Shown piece by piece: positions 22,201 to 32,695 of a stretch of DNA of 64,000 nucleotides (position 1 is the first letter of the stretch; each line of letters opens with the position of its first letter). Both the position numbers and the translations under genes were made by a program. This DNA comes from Bettongia penicillata ogilbyi (Eukaryota; Chordata; Mammalia; Diprotodontia; Potoroidae), in contig JAJHZJ010000270.1 of NCBI GenBank assembly GCA_023548195.1, positions 682,001-746,000 of the forward strand, given 5' to 3'. The notes under the pieces are model-generated. The model did no database searches and had not been told where the DNA came from. It worked only from the letters and a program-made list of their open reading frames with translations.

Positions 22201-23110
22201 AGATTATTATAATAAATTATTACCAGGAATTTAAATTTTATCATAATGTAGCCACTTGCCTCCATTTCCTGTAGCATTGGTAGGGGATAGTAAACCATAT
22301 CACTTATGTGATACACAAGGATATATTCTCGTGGATTTCCAAAAAGGAGTATTATCTATATAATAGGAATTACTATCTTCAGTAGTAATATGATTGTGAT
22401 AATAATAGATAACTTTTTTTGTGAAAAGGAGAGGGGCTATGATGGCAATAGCTAATTGTCATCAGAAACTATCCCTTCAGTATTACCCTTCGAGAGCCCA
22501 GCCTCAGGGAGCAATGCAAGAAAAGACAATCCAGCATTTCAGGCTACAAACATTTATCACCTACTGACTTCCTAGCAAGATATAGACCCAGTGGCTAAAT
22601 TCTACATTCAAAGCTCACCACCTTGACAGATGGCCAGTCCCCATACTACAAATACAGATAATGCTTAGAACTCGACCAATAAACTCTCCTGGATCCAGAC
22701 CATTATCAAAGAGAGAACTGGGCCCTGCAATCTCCTGGACATAATATTGATTTGAAAAACTTAAAGAACATTTTAAATGGATGTCTCCATGTGAAATACT
22801 TACAGTCTCTAAGCTGCATAGAACAGAAATCTTACCAAGTATAGAGACTGAAGAGAAGTCAAAACCACTTGGTGATAGGTTAACTTGTATATTATCCCCA
22901 CCCCACCATACTACTGGCTGGCGGAGTCCTACCAAGAATGCTTTCCGTGACCTTGCAGAGATGAGCTGATATCTCAGTACTTTTATCCAGTTACACAAAA
23001 AGCAGTTATTTTATTTCCTGTGAAATAATTCATGTATTAATTTTAATAAGATAGTAACAAAAATGCCAATCTCATCACGAGCTGTTTTTTCAATGTTTAT
23101 TTTTCCAGAA
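22201..23110. other. Repeat-poor intron
   Basis: No interspersed repeat recognised over about 900 bp. A 127-codon frame on the - strand (22615-22998) begins with a non-ATG codon and has no recognisable domain. Confidence 0.4.
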
Positions 23111-23113
23111 ATT

Positions 23114-23117
<4 letters not shown>

Positions 23118-23148
<31 letters not shown>

Positions 23149-23260
23149 CTCCCCTCTCTTTCCCCTCTCTCTCTGTCTCTCTCCGTCTCTCTCCCTCTCT
23201 CCCTCTCCCTTTCTCTCTCTCCTCTCTGTCTCTCCTCTCTCTCTCTGTCTCTCCTCTCTG

Positions 23261-23292
<32 letters not shown>

Positions 23293-23466
23293 CCCCCTCT
23301 CTCTCCTCTCTATCTCTCTCTGTCTCTCTCTCCCCTCTCTCTCTCCTCTCTGTCTCTCTCTCCCTCCCTCTCTCCCCCTCTCTGTCTCTCCTCTCTGTCT
23401 CTCTTTCTCTGTCTCTCTCTCCCCCCCTCCTCTCTGTCTCCCTCCCTCCCTTCCCCCCCCCCCCCC
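23118..23466 (+). repeat. Long CT-rich pyrimidine tract
   Basis: About 350 bases of CTCTCT, CTCTGTCT and CTCCCT units with isolated G residues, ending in a C-run. Frames across it are Ser/Leu/Pro or Arg/Glu low-complexity artefacts. Confidence 0.95.
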
Positions 23467-23558
23467 TTGATCTCTGTCTGCTCTCTCTGTCTAACACATA
23501 GCTGCAGTTAGTGTGTACACTGATCCTGCCGTTCTGATCATCTCCCCAACTTCCTGTC

Positions 23559-23715
23559 ATAGAAACATGGATTAAGAGTTAGGAGGGACGTCAGAGGTCA
23601 TTGAGTCTAAGCTCCTTATTTTACGGACAAGGAATGAGAGGTAAAGTAATTGACCAGTTTCACATGGTTTATAAATGTAAGAAGCAAGATTTGAATCGAA
23701 GTTTTCTGGACTACA
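23559..23715 (-). mobile_element. MIR, antisense
   Basis: cagaggtcattgagtctaag, then agcaagatttgaatcg. Confidence 0.6.
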
Positions 23716-23807
23716 AGTGAAGGTCTGGATATATGGAATAAACCCATAAGTATATATGGTGATTAGAGAAAGAGAACATGTGACCTAACTATATCATCTA
23801 ATTCAAA

Positions 23808-24117
23808 AGTTCTTAACCTGAGGTCCATGAAATTTTTTTTAATATAAATTTATTTATTTAACTTTTTACATTCATTTTCACAAAATTTTGGGTTCCAAAT
23901 TTTCTCCCTATTTATCCCCTCCCCCACCCCAATACACTGAGCATTCTACCACGAAATTTTTGACAAACGTTTTGCCCACTGTATTTTAATATAATTGGTT
24001 TCCTTTGTCATCTTGTTTTTTAATTGTGTATTTAAAAAAACATTTTTTTCAGAGAAGGAGATCCATCAGCTTCACTAGATTCCCTAAGGGGGGATGTTCA
24101 TGACAAAGAATATGTTA
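23808..24117 (+). mobile_element. hAT-like DNA transposon remnant, interrupted
   Basis: Begins TTCTTAACCTGAGGTCCATG. After the LINE insertion it continues with attggtttcctttgtc and agattccctaaggggg, an order shared with the copies at 29995-30290 and (reverse) 39786-39884. Termini of the TTCTTAACCTG type suggest a non-autonomous hAT element of old mammalian type. Confidence 0.55.
23838..23952 (-). mobile_element. 5'-truncated HAL1/L1 3' end inside an hAT remnant
   Basis: 115 bp nearly identical to the 3' terminus of the antisense HAL1 (ataaatttatttatttaac, then tttgggttccaaattttc). Flanked by GAAATTTTT at 23829-23837 and 23953-23961. It interrupts an older hAT-like sequence that resumes on the other side. 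It is too short to decide between HAL1 and parent L1. Confidence 0.8.
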
Positions 24118-24640
24118 AGCATCCTTACTCTGATTCATTAGTCTTTTATCTGTATCCAATAGGGCTTTAGAAATCCAATGGCCGGTTACATGTAGTAGAT
24201 GGAATAATGGCATGTGATTACCACTCATTCTAGATCTGAACATGCCTCTTTCTTGCCTGGATTGGGGGTGGGGAGACAGTCCCTTAAGAGTGACTCCCTG
24301 GGCCGGTTGGTTTGACGATATGAACACGTCTCCCATTGTGACCGCTAGATTTATTTTTAAATTCCGACTTGGTCTATATTTGTCCCACCAGCATTTATAA
24401 TGCTGGAACGAACTTACTAGACTCGCCTTTTAGCCCCTAATCTCATAGGATATTGGAAGCTCAAAAAGTAACTAAGAGTGTTTTGTGAGATTTTGTTATC
24501 TGGTTTTGGCAGTGGTGAGGGATGGGAGGGGAGCGGTGGGAAAGGAGTAAGAAGGATTGGCTCTTATATATAAGTCTGGATGGCAAGGGAAGAATCTGAG
24601 AGAACAGTACTACATTGGGAGTTGGGCCAAAAGACCACCA
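24118..24640. other. Unique intronic sequence
   Basis: Apart from a short tcattagtcttttatc stretch shared with 30310, nothing recognised. Confidence 0.45.
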
Positions 24641-24985
24641 AGGAGACAGGCATCGTGATGTTGTGCCTCATCAAATCCAGCCCCTGGCACCTACTGGCAG
24701 TGTGGCCTTGTGCAAGTCACTTAGCCTCTGTCTGCCTCAATTTTCTCATCTATAAAATGAGAGTAATAATGTCACTAACCTCACTGAGTTGTATTGAGGA
24801 TCAAATATGGTTATGTATGTGATGTAATTGCCTCATAAAGTAATGAGTGTCCTGGCATCAGAAATGTTCAAGGAGAGGGAGAATGCTCACTAGTCAGGGA
24901 CCTTGTAAAAGAAGTCCTACTTAAGGTCAAGGTTGAATCATATGACCATGAAGGTCCTTCCAACCCATGGTTCTGTCCACCCGGT
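24641..24985 (+). mobile_element. MIR then L3/CR1 3' fragment
   Basis: MIR at about 24680-24830 (gcagtgtggccttgtgcaag). 24840-24985 has atgaccatgaaggtccttcc, the CR1/L3 3' motif. Confidence 0.55.
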
Positions 24986-25094
24986 CTAGGAGCCACAGCA
25001 CCTGAGGCAGTTCAGGAGCAGGCAAAGGTTCCTCTCCGTAGGTATAAGTACTTGAGAGCAGAGTGGTGGGTTAAGAACTCTGCATTTGTAATTA

Positions 25095-25530
25095 GGAGCA
25101 GTCTGAACTTGGCATTCAAAGCCCTTCACAGCTTGGCTCCAGGCTACCTTTCCCGGTGCCTCTGCTTCTTAGAATTCCCAGCTTCCCTCAAGGCTTAGCT
25201 CAAACCCTGTGTCCACCACAAATCCCATTCTGATCCTTGCAGCTTCTCATTGAATCGACCTGCCAAGTCTTTAGTTATCCATTTCCCTGTCACATCTCCT
25301 TCCTCCTCCACTTAAGGAGGACTGGGTCTAGTTTTTTTTGTTTGTTTTATTTGTGTATCTCCGGTGAATACCACAGTGAGTGTTTAATAAATGCTCATTC
25401 ACCTAGTATCTTGAACACAGTAGGGGCTTAATAAATGCTTGAATTGGTTTGATGTTCAAATCCCAGCTCTGACACTTAACAGTTATGTTCCCAAGGGCTA
25501 GTCTGAGAATAATATCACTCTAGTGCTCAC
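25095..25530 (+). mobile_element. L2 3' region, then MIR fragment
   Basis: L2 order is clear: cattcaaagcccttcacagc, ctggctccaggct-type block, ggcttagctcaaaccc, ggcttaataaatgcttgaat. A short MIR core follows at 25455-25530. Confidence 0.75.
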
Positions 25531-25769
25531 CGTAGGTTTTTGTTGTTAGGATCTAAAAGCAATGAATGTATATAATGTTCTTTGTAAGTCTTAACGGGGT
25601 ATAAACTCATCAGTTACCATCAGACATCAGGAATCCATGGGTAACTCCTGACTTGTACAATAATCAGCCACTCATGATTGCTGTTTTTAAAAAAAAATGT
25701 TGATTTTTTCACTAATTCTTCCTAAGAAATGGAATTAATGCACCTCATAAATGAAGAGCAGTGGATTTA

Positions 25770-25853
25770 AATGGGGTACTTTCTCTTCTCTCTTTATATC
25801 CTCCCTTTCTTTCTGTCTTTTAAAAAGTCTCCTCTCTCTTTCCCCTCCTACAG
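25770..25853 (+). promoter_or_regulatory. LDLRAD3: 3' splice site of LDLRAD3 intron 1
   Basis: A C/T-rich run of about 75 bases, interrupted only by a short purine patch near 25822, leads into CCTACAG at 25847-25853. The split Glu codon (G from exon 1 plus AG here) fixes this AG rather than the next one two bases downstream, because it keeps the phase-1 frame. A CACTAAT branch-like motif lies near 25710, rather far upstream; a closer branch point is not obvious. Confidence 0.85.
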
Positions 25854-26000
25854 AGAGCCAGCTGTTGCCTGGGAATAACTCCACCAACGAGTGTAACATT
25901 CCAGGAAACTTTATGTGCACCAATGGACGTTGCATCCCAGGGGCGTGGCAGTGCGATGGGCTACCAGACTGCTTTGATGAGAGCGATGAGAAGGAATGCC
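25854..26000 (+). CDS. LDLRAD3: LDLRAD3 exon 2 (first LDL-receptor class A repeat)
   Basis: This 147-bp internal exon encodes 49 residues of LDLRAD3, a single-pass type I membrane protein of the LDL-receptor family; its first codon (Glu) is split, with one base supplied by exon 1. A linker of about 13 residues carries an N-glycosylation sequon (Asn-Ser-Thr, exon residues 9-11). A complete LDLa module follows, with six cysteines at exon residues 14, 22, 27, 34, 40 and 49, the CDG motif at 34-36, and the acidic calcium-binding stretch Asp-Glu-Ser-Asp-Glu at 42-46. The exon is phase 1-1, as usual for exons encoding single LDLa repeats. The linker starting ESQLLPGNN and the module starting CNIPGNFMC match LDLRAD3 domain 1 as I know it from mammals. 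LDLRAD3 has been linked to APP processing and to HECT-type E3 ligases, and its first repeat is a reported alphavirus (VEEV) attachment site. The reading frame is intact and codons look constrained. Confidence 0.95.
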
Positions 26001-26006
26001 GTGAGT
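26001..26006 (+). promoter_or_regulatory. LDLRAD3: 5' splice site of LDLRAD3 intron 2
   Basis: GTGAGT follows the last cysteine codon plus one base (TGC C|GTGAGT), giving a phase-1 donor that matches the consensus at all six intron positions. Read-through past it gives only a few unrelated codons before a stop. Confidence 0.92.
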
Positions 26007-26029
26007 GTCACAGTGTATTCCCTTTGTGA

Positions 26030-26995
26030 TGGAGGGCGATCCAGAACCCCTTTTCCCCAATATTAGGATCATAGGTTTTAGAGCTGAAGACCCAAGACCT
26101 TGTGGTCTCCCCTCTCCAGAATGTAAGCTGCTTACAAGTAAGGATGGTTCATTATCTGTACTTGTATGCCCAGCACGTAGTAGACTCTTACTAGGCACTT
26201 GATCAACTGCAGAACGCCTTCATTTTAGAGATAAACTGGAGATCAGTAAGATTGCTTGTGACCTGACCAAGGTCACACAGGAATTGTCACCGAATCTTGG
26301 AGTTCAGGGACCTGTTTGTTTGTTTACCTCCTATTACCAATCTGATGAAGAAACCAAGCAGAGCTTGTGGAAAAAAGTGGGAGGTGAAAGGCCAGCAGAG
26401 GATGAGCAGTGTAGTGTATAATGTGGCTCCCCTTTCCTCTCCTGGTGCTGTCCAGCTTCTCCCGGAGGTGGACAAGCTCTGGCCCAAATCACAGCTACAG
26501 ACTTTTCTATGACCTCCTAACTACTGTTGTCCTGGGCGGTTCATTCTAGATGCAAAGCATTCACTCCTTTGTGGTCCACATCAGAATTTCAGGACATTCA
26601 GGTCAAGACTGGGATTCTGGGATTATGGATTCCCCCAGAGGATCTGAGAAGGGGTATCTAGGCAATATTTAGTAAATAACTCTATTTTCCTATTAAAATT
26701 ACTTGATCTCTTTACTTTCCTATGTACAAATGTATGATAAACTACAGAATTTATTTCCTTACAAATTTAATTGGGGATACAAGAAGATTTGCTAAAAGCT
26801 AAGGGATATGGGAAGTAAAAAAAGTTAGGAATTTCAGATTTAGGTGAAATATTTTCCATATAAAAGCACTGGGCACATCAGTTACCCTGAAGGCTTGCAG
26901 ACAGTCTATAAGCTTGACTACTTGGGAAATGTAGCATGAATGTCAATCACATTCACTCTCTGTGAACTTACAGAACCTGAGAATCACTCTCTAAG
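26030..26995. other. Start of intron 2: MIR bits and unique sequence
   Basis: L2/MIR-like pieces at 26050-26290 (tgcccagcacgtagtagac, accaaggtcacacaggaat). The remainder is unclassified. Confidence 0.45.
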
Positions 26996-27170
26996 CCTCA
27001 TTTTCCTAAATTTTAAAATGGGGTAAAAATGCTGGGTTGCTCTAAGTAAAATATTTTGTCAAACTTAAAATACTCTAAGAAAATATTAGCTTGTACCTTT
27101 TTTAAAAAATAAAAATTTGGGGTCATTGATCCAAAGCAAGAATAGACTTCTGAGTCCATGTGAGTCACAG
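26995..27170 (+). repeat. Direct repeat, copy 1 (partner at 29440-29610)
   Basis: Shares aagtaaaatattttgtcaaa, actctaagaaaata and gatccaaagcaagaa in order with 29440-29610. The first part is MIR-like, but the similarity runs past the MIR end. Confidence 0.65.
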
Positions 27171-28020
27171 TAAAAACTGTGAATTGGTTTCCTGCCCTGT
27201 AAATTAAAGGGATTAGACTAATTTATCCCTAAGATCCTTTTCCATTTTTTGATTTTGTGTCATTTATGGAGTGAGTACTTCCAAAGCTGGTCCAAATAAC
27301 TGGGAAATTAGCATGAAATTGTCAAAAGATAAGACTGCATGAAGGTTATTGCCTTATGTCCACTGTAGCCAAATAGTGTGCCAGTAGGCTTAGGTCCAAC
27401 AGCCCCATGGATATCCTTCTCCTCCTTCTCCAAGCAGAGGCTGGGTTACCTATTAGCGGGGATGAACTAGAAAGGTCCTTGATCATAGGAGGTGTAAACT
27501 AGAAAGCCCTCAAGGTGTCTTCCGATTCTTATATTCTGTGACCCTTAGTGCCCCATGAGGTAAGGGCAGGATAGGTTGGGACATAAGTTGAAAAGACCAT
27601 GGGAAAATCATGGCACAACTTTGGTTTGGGACCAATTGCCTGGTTCTTCTATCATCAATTTTTCCCTGATCTTTCCCTAAGAAGGGTTTGGTTGGCATTT
27701 TTCAAGCACCTTTGAAGAGTGGTTTTCAGAATTACTTAATGGAATCCCACAACCCCATGGGAAGAATGTTAAAGACAAGTCCAACCACAGACAGGGAAAT
27801 TTTTAGGTCTAAAGATGTCTCATGCTTTTTACTAATTGGAGAATTTGAATTATTATAGAAAAAAATATATTGCCTGGTGATCAGCCAACCCTGGTGATGA
27901 GATGTGGTCCTGATATGGACCACAAATGTGGACCTCCAGAGGACTGGAAGGATGAATGAAACCAAGTCCTTGCTCTTAGGCAGCTTGTAATCTAACTGAG
28001 AAGAATGGAGGAAGGAAAAA
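27171..28020. other. Mostly unique intron
   Basis: Nothing classified except a 55-bp block at 27847-27901 (gaattattatagaaaaaaa, cagccaaccctgg) that recurs at 30354-30411. Confidence 0.45.
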
Positions 28021-28185
28021 CCTTTTGTAAAGTACCCAGTATTTGCCAAGCATTGCTCTAAGTGCTGGGGGTACAAACCCAAAAAACAAAGATCGTTCCT
28101 TACATTCTGTTGAGTGAAACAACACACATGGGGAGTGTTGGTCAAAGGGAGACACTTTGGTTCAGACTTAGAGGGGTGGGGTGGG
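28021..28185 (+). mobile_element. L3/CR1-like fragment
   Basis: ccaagcattgctctaagtgc, tgggggtacaaaccc. Confidence 0.5.
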
Positions 28186-28505
28186 GCGCTAGTGCGTTCT
28201 ATTGATGTCGTCCTTCAAAAAGCAATGAATGGAGAGAGGTGATTTGATCGTGGGTCCTGATCCAGAACTAGAGCAGTAGAAGGTACTTGTTGCCTTCAGG
28301 GCTGTATGTGAGGAGACTGTTTCAGTGGAAGCGGTGGCCAGAGAGGACAAAAGGAAGTGTCTGGGGCCTTCCTGGAATGGTATTTTGGGAGAGGCAGTCA
28401 GGCGAGTGAGACTGTGGTCTCTGGTATGGGCTGAGAAGCATTTAGAAAGGACGTTATAGAGAGGTAAAGGACAGAGAGGAAAGTAGATAAGTATAACAAG
28501 TAGTG
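28186..28505. other. Unclassified intron
   Basis: No repeat or gene recognised. Confidence 0.4.
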
Positions 28506-28960
28506 AAGTGTGATAATCAATCATTAAGCACCTTTGAGCAATTTAGTATGTGTTGAGCATAGGGGATGAAAAAATAAAAGTTTTTACTCTTAAGGAACGT
28601 TCTGTTGAAGGAGCCAACATGTGCATGTATAAGCATGTGTAAAATTAATATAAGGTTATATTGGGAGAAAGCACTAGCATTTAGGGGGATCAAAAAAGGC
28701 TTTATGTAAATGGTGATTTATGCAAAAGACAAGTACAAAGCAGACTTTGTAAGAGGTCAGAAGAGTAGGAGATTTTGGCCCAGGACGTCAGGGAAAGTTT
28801 GTGAAGAGAAAGCAAGGAGCCTTGGAGAATGGATTGCACTTCAACAGTTTTACATTGGAGGTGGGGGAAGGTTTGAGTATATTCCAGGCATGAACAAAGG
28901 CACACCAGTATGAAAATGTAATTCAGTAAGCATTCTGGGAAGGCTGAAACGTAGGGATAA
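28506..28960 (+). mobile_element. L3/CR1-like LINE fragment, longer
   Basis: cattaagcacctttgagcaa, gcttaggggatg-type block, then tatattccaggcatgaacaa. This is a longer version of the family seen at 15695 and 46655. Confidence 0.45.
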
Positions 28961-29045
28961 CAGAAAGAGAGCTGTGGGGGAGATAGACTGAAAAAGAAAG
29001 TTGGAGCCGTGAACGGCAGCCGCAGGTGTTCGGACTTCAGTGGGA

Positions 29046-29305
29046 AGGAAGCAGCTAGGTGGCTCAGTGGAGAGAGTGCTGGACTTGGAGTCAGGAAGGC
29101 TCATCTTCCTGAGTTCAAATCTGGTCTCACTCTAACAAGCTGTGTGACCCTGGGCAAGTTATTTAACATTTTTTGCCTCAGTTTCTCATCTGTAAAATAA
29201 GCTGGGGAAGGAAATGGCAAAACACTCTCGTATCTTTGCCAAGAGAATTCCAAATGGGGTCACAGAGTCAGAATGACTGAAAAACGACTGAACGACAGCT
29301 GAACA
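29046..29305 (+). mobile_element. tRNA-derived SINE (MAR1/SINE1-like)
   Basis: cagctaggtggctcagtgga head, gctgtgtgaccctgggcaag core, aggaaatggcaaaacactct, ending gactgaaaaacgactgaac. Full length. Confidence 0.9.
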
Positions 29306-29439
29306 GGCAGCCATGGCCATAAATTCCCCATTTATGAAATGCCTCTCAGAGCCTTAGTCACCTTTATGGAGCCAACTGCTTCTGGGCTATCCTTAGCGGA
29401 TTCTGACACTCATGCTGCCGCACTGGGCAAGTCACTATC

Positions 29440-29610
29440 TGGGCCTCATTTTCTTTAGTTATAAAATGGAATAAAAATACCAGTGTTCCAAGTAAAGTAT
29501 TTTTGTCCAATTTAAAATACTTTAGAAAATAATAGTCTGTGCCATTTTTCTTAAATTTAGGGTCAAAGATCCAAAGCAAGAACGAATTTCAGAATCCATC
29601 TAGTTCACAG
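29440..29610 (+). repeat. Direct repeat, copy 2
   Basis: Partner of 26995-27170 (aagtaaagtatttttgtcca, actttagaaaataa, gatccaaagcaagaac). Confidence 0.65.
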
Positions 29611-29689
29611 CTGTCTTGTTTTATGGATCAGGAAACAGGTAGCAGGCATCCACTATGGGAGCTGAATGCAAGTATTTTATTTATTTATT

Positions 29690-29798
29690 ATTTAGGCTAT
29701 CAGGGTCACAGTAAGTAAGTATCTGAGGTCACATTGGAATTCAGGTCCTCCTGACACCAGGGCTGGGGTTCTATCCACTGTACCATCTAGTTGCCCCA
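29690..29798 (-). mobile_element. tRNA-derived SINE, antisense, partial
   Basis: aattcaggtcctcctgacac, then tatccactgtaccatctagt and TGCCCC end. Confidence 0.75.
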
Positions 29799-29994
29799 CT
29801 AAGTTCAATGGCAATGGCAATCTCTTCGCTGTACCAGACTGCCTCCTGTAAATTTCTCTTTTCTTTCCTGGAGATAGTAGCTAAGCCTTATTAGGTTCTC
29901 CTCATATGCCCTTTGATTGTAGAGAGTAATGAATCTGTTTTCATTGGTCTGGGTCTTCTTTCCTTCCATTAATATAGGCAGCAAGCTTTAGCAC

Positions 29995-30290
29995 AGATAT
30001 TCTTAATCTGGGGTCAATTGACTAAGATATTTGCATGACCTTTACAGGTGTTACAGATAATCTTGAAATGTTTATACTCATTGCTACTTTGAAATTAGTG
30101 ATTAGTCTCACCACTGGATGTATTACTATATCACAAACTGGTTTTTATAAATATTTTGATAATTGTATTTTATTGTCATAGGTTTCCTTTATAATCCTGT
30201 GTATTTTACTTTATACATTTGAAAACATTATTCTGAAACAGGATCTGTAGATTTCATCAGACTACCAAAGGGAGCCATATATTTATTACT
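29995..30290 (+). mobile_element. hAT-like DNA transposon remnant
   Basis: Same family as 23808-24117: ATTCTTAATCTGGGGTC at the left, taggtttcctttataatcc internally, and atttcatcagactaccaaag towards the right end. Confidence 0.55.
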
Positions 30291-30411
30291 CTCTATCATG
30301 CTCTAATTTATTAGTCCTTTACCCATATGCATAGGTGGTCTTTGTCAGTTATAGAATTATTATAGAAAAAAAGAATATGTCACCCGGTAAGCAGCCAACC
30401 CTGGAAATGAG

Positions 30412-30794
30412 TCTTTCCATGCTTAGCTGGGCTGCTCACGAAGTAAAAGACATGTGGCCTATGACTAAGCCCATCTTTAAACCCTTTCCTACTAAGGTAG
30501 AGTCACAAGAAAATACACACTTGTTGGCACAGCCTTCCAAAATCCAGGGTTGACCCTACAACACTCTGGGTATGAAAGACTTCAGCCACGGGAAGCTCCC
30601 TCACTGTTGGATCTGTCAAAAGTGGGATTTAAACCCAAGCTTCCTATGATCCTTGTGGAAAGAATTCTGGGATAGGAGAATGCTATTAGTCTATTTAAAG
30701 CCAAAGAAAACACATTGTACAAGTACTGAAAGAAAACTGAGTTATCCTGAGTCTTTGTTAAGGAACCACATTCACTGACTTCAACAATATTTTT
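30412..30794. other. Unique intronic sequence
   Basis: Nothing recognised. Confidence 0.4.
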
Positions 30795-31235
30795 TGAAAT
30801 TAAATTATTTTATTTGTTTTCAGTGTTCTATAATTACTTCCATATATCTTAGATTTTATTCTCCTCCCTCCCCCTTGATCCCCACTGCCTCTCTGAGATG
30901 GCATACAATTTTAAATAGGTTCTATACATACACTCCTATTAAATATATTTTCATCTAAGTCATGTTGCATAGAAGAATTAAAATGAAATGTGAGAAATCA
31001 TAAAACAAAACATAATACAAAAGAAAATGATCTGCTTCATTTTGTGATCAAATTCCATAGTTCTTTCCGTGGACGTGGAAGGCATTTTGCCTCAAGAGAC
31101 AATTGGGAATTTTTTAAGTCCTTGCATTGCAATGGAGTACTAAGTCTACCAGAAAAAATCCTCACACACTGTGGTTGTTGCTGTGTACAAAGTTTTCCGG
31201 GTTCTGCTTCTTTAATTCAGCATCAGTGCATAGAA
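30795..31235 (-). mobile_element. 5'-truncated L1 3' region
   Basis: Antisense, colinear with 4394-4911: tcatgttgcatagaagaatt, ttccatagttctttcc, gtggttgttgctgtgtaca. No clear target duplication. Confidence 0.7.
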
Positions 31236-31540
31236 GTTGATATTTTTTTTTCTTTCCAACTCAGAACTCAGTTGTAAGAAGCTTCCCCTTCCAGGAAAGT
31301 CTGAAGTTCTTTGGGGCTTGTCTCTTCTTTGTCAGAATGCCTTGCACCAACAGCTTCAGCTCAGCTGATAGAGTTGACAATGACTTCCCTCCCTAGATGC
31401 TGCTACCTTGCTAATCCGACTGATTCTCTGCCTCTCTAAGAGAAGGGTCCCTGGTTTCTACTCAGGGAAAAGGGCTCCCTGGTTTGGGCCAGCTTTCCAG
31501 TGTTTTTTTTTTTTTAACCACCGAATTTTGCTAAGTTGAG
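31236..31540. other. Unique intronic sequence
   Basis: Nothing recognised beyond a T-run at 31505. Confidence 0.4.
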
Positions 31541-31578
31541 AATGAATGAATGAATGAATGAATGAATGAATGAATGAA
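31541..31578 (+). repeat. (GAAT)n microsatellite
   Basis: About nine GAAT units, followed by an L3-like gcatttaataagcactta block (31580-31690). Confidence 0.93.
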
Positions 31579-31689
31579 AAAGCATTTAATAAGCACTTAC
31601 ATGCCATCACTATGTTTTGAGTGGAAGATTTAAATACAAAAAGCCAACTTAGTCCCCTCGAAGAACTCTCAACATCCTTTCCACTGATA

Positions 31690-32264
31690 GCCAATGAATA
31701 CTGGAGAATATAAAGGCACTTTCCTTCAGAAGAATGAGGAACCAGCCCAAGGCCTCTTGGGCATTGAACAGAACTTCTTTGGTGGACTTACTGAAAGAAA
31801 TGGACAAGAATCCATTGATGAGTCAACAAGTCTTTAGTAAATGCATGCTGTGTACCAGGCTCAGTGTAAGAGAGGTGAAAGCACGGGAGGGTTTGGAATT
31901 TTGAGAGATATAGGGAGCATTATATTGATGAGATCACAGATACACTGACTTATTCCTCGTATAAGCATTTTTTTCTAAGCCATCATCGTACAGAGCAAAC
32001 AGATTAATTTTGTCCTTTCCCCAGATGTTTCTTTGCTTGGAAGGTTGATATTCGGTTGTTATTTTTGGGGTGAAATAAAGGTTCTCCTGTCTCCAAGATC
32101 TCTGTTACCTTTAATGTTTATATAAAAATTGGGGCTGTTGCCCATATCTATGGAAACCTAGAGGCAGGTTAGATTCATGGATTTCAAAGAATAAACATTT
32201 TAGGTGTGAACATAAGAAGCCAATGAGTGATAAAAGAGAAAGCATGATATTAGGGGAATGAGTG
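31690..32264. other. Mostly unique intron
   Basis: An L3-like patch at about 31815-31870 (ctgtgtaccaggctcagtg); otherwise unclassified. Confidence 0.4.
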
Positions 32265-32445
32265 TTAAATAGGAAGTCAGAGAACCTGAATTCAAATTCT
32301 CACTCTGCCATTTACTATCCATGTGACCTTGGGCAAATCAATTAACTTCTCTGAGGCCATGGTTTTCTTATTGGATAAAAAAGAGATATTTAAACCAGAT
32401 GACCTTTAAATACCTCCCAGTACTAAATCTATGCTTCTTTGATCT
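32265..32445 (+). mobile_element. MIR
   Basis: catgtgaccttgggcaaatc, then ggataaaaaagagat. Confidence 0.65.
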
Positions 32446-32588
32446 TTAACTTGTCTTTCCTGCCGTGATTAGACTTCTATCTCTGTGAGCCCAGACCAAG
32501 TGTTATATCTTAGGTAATCCTTATTCTGGCACTTCCTGTATGATCTTAGGCAAGTCACCTTGGTAGCTCTGGGATCCTCCCCTCTTAT

Positions 32589-32695
32589 GAGTGTGTGTGT
32601 GTGTGTCTCTGTGTGTGTGTGTCTGTGTGTGTGTGTGTATGTGTGTGTGTCTGTGTGTGTGTATGTGTGTGTGTATGTATGTGTGTGTATTTCTT
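32589..32695 (+). repeat. (GT)n-rich microsatellite, interrupted
   Basis: GT runs broken by CT, AT and GTAT steps. Confidence 0.93.

Larger units (their letters stand above)
1..25853 (+). other. LDLRAD3: LDLRAD3 intron 1, 3' part
   Basis: All sequence upstream of the recognised exon is read as intron 1, because the exon begins with a split codon behind a strong acceptor and no other host coding exon is visible upstream. Exon 1 (signal peptide) must lie outside the window. The intron is filled mainly by retrotransposon copies listed separately. No CpG-island-like promoter is visible apart from the 5' UTR of the antisense HAL1. Confidence 0.85.

Noticed and set aside
22615..22998. 127-codon frame on the - strand in repeat-poor intron
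   Set aside because: Starts at TTG and has no recognisable motif, promoter or splice signals; frames of this length occur by chance in 64 kb.
23063..23560. Ser/Leu/Pro and Arg/Glu/Gly frames of 129-156 codons
   Set aside because: Translations of the CT pyrimidine tract and its complement; low-complexity artefacts.
26001..26029. Extension of the LDLa frame past the exon end
   Set aside because: The extra codons come from reading through the GTGAGT donor into intron 2.
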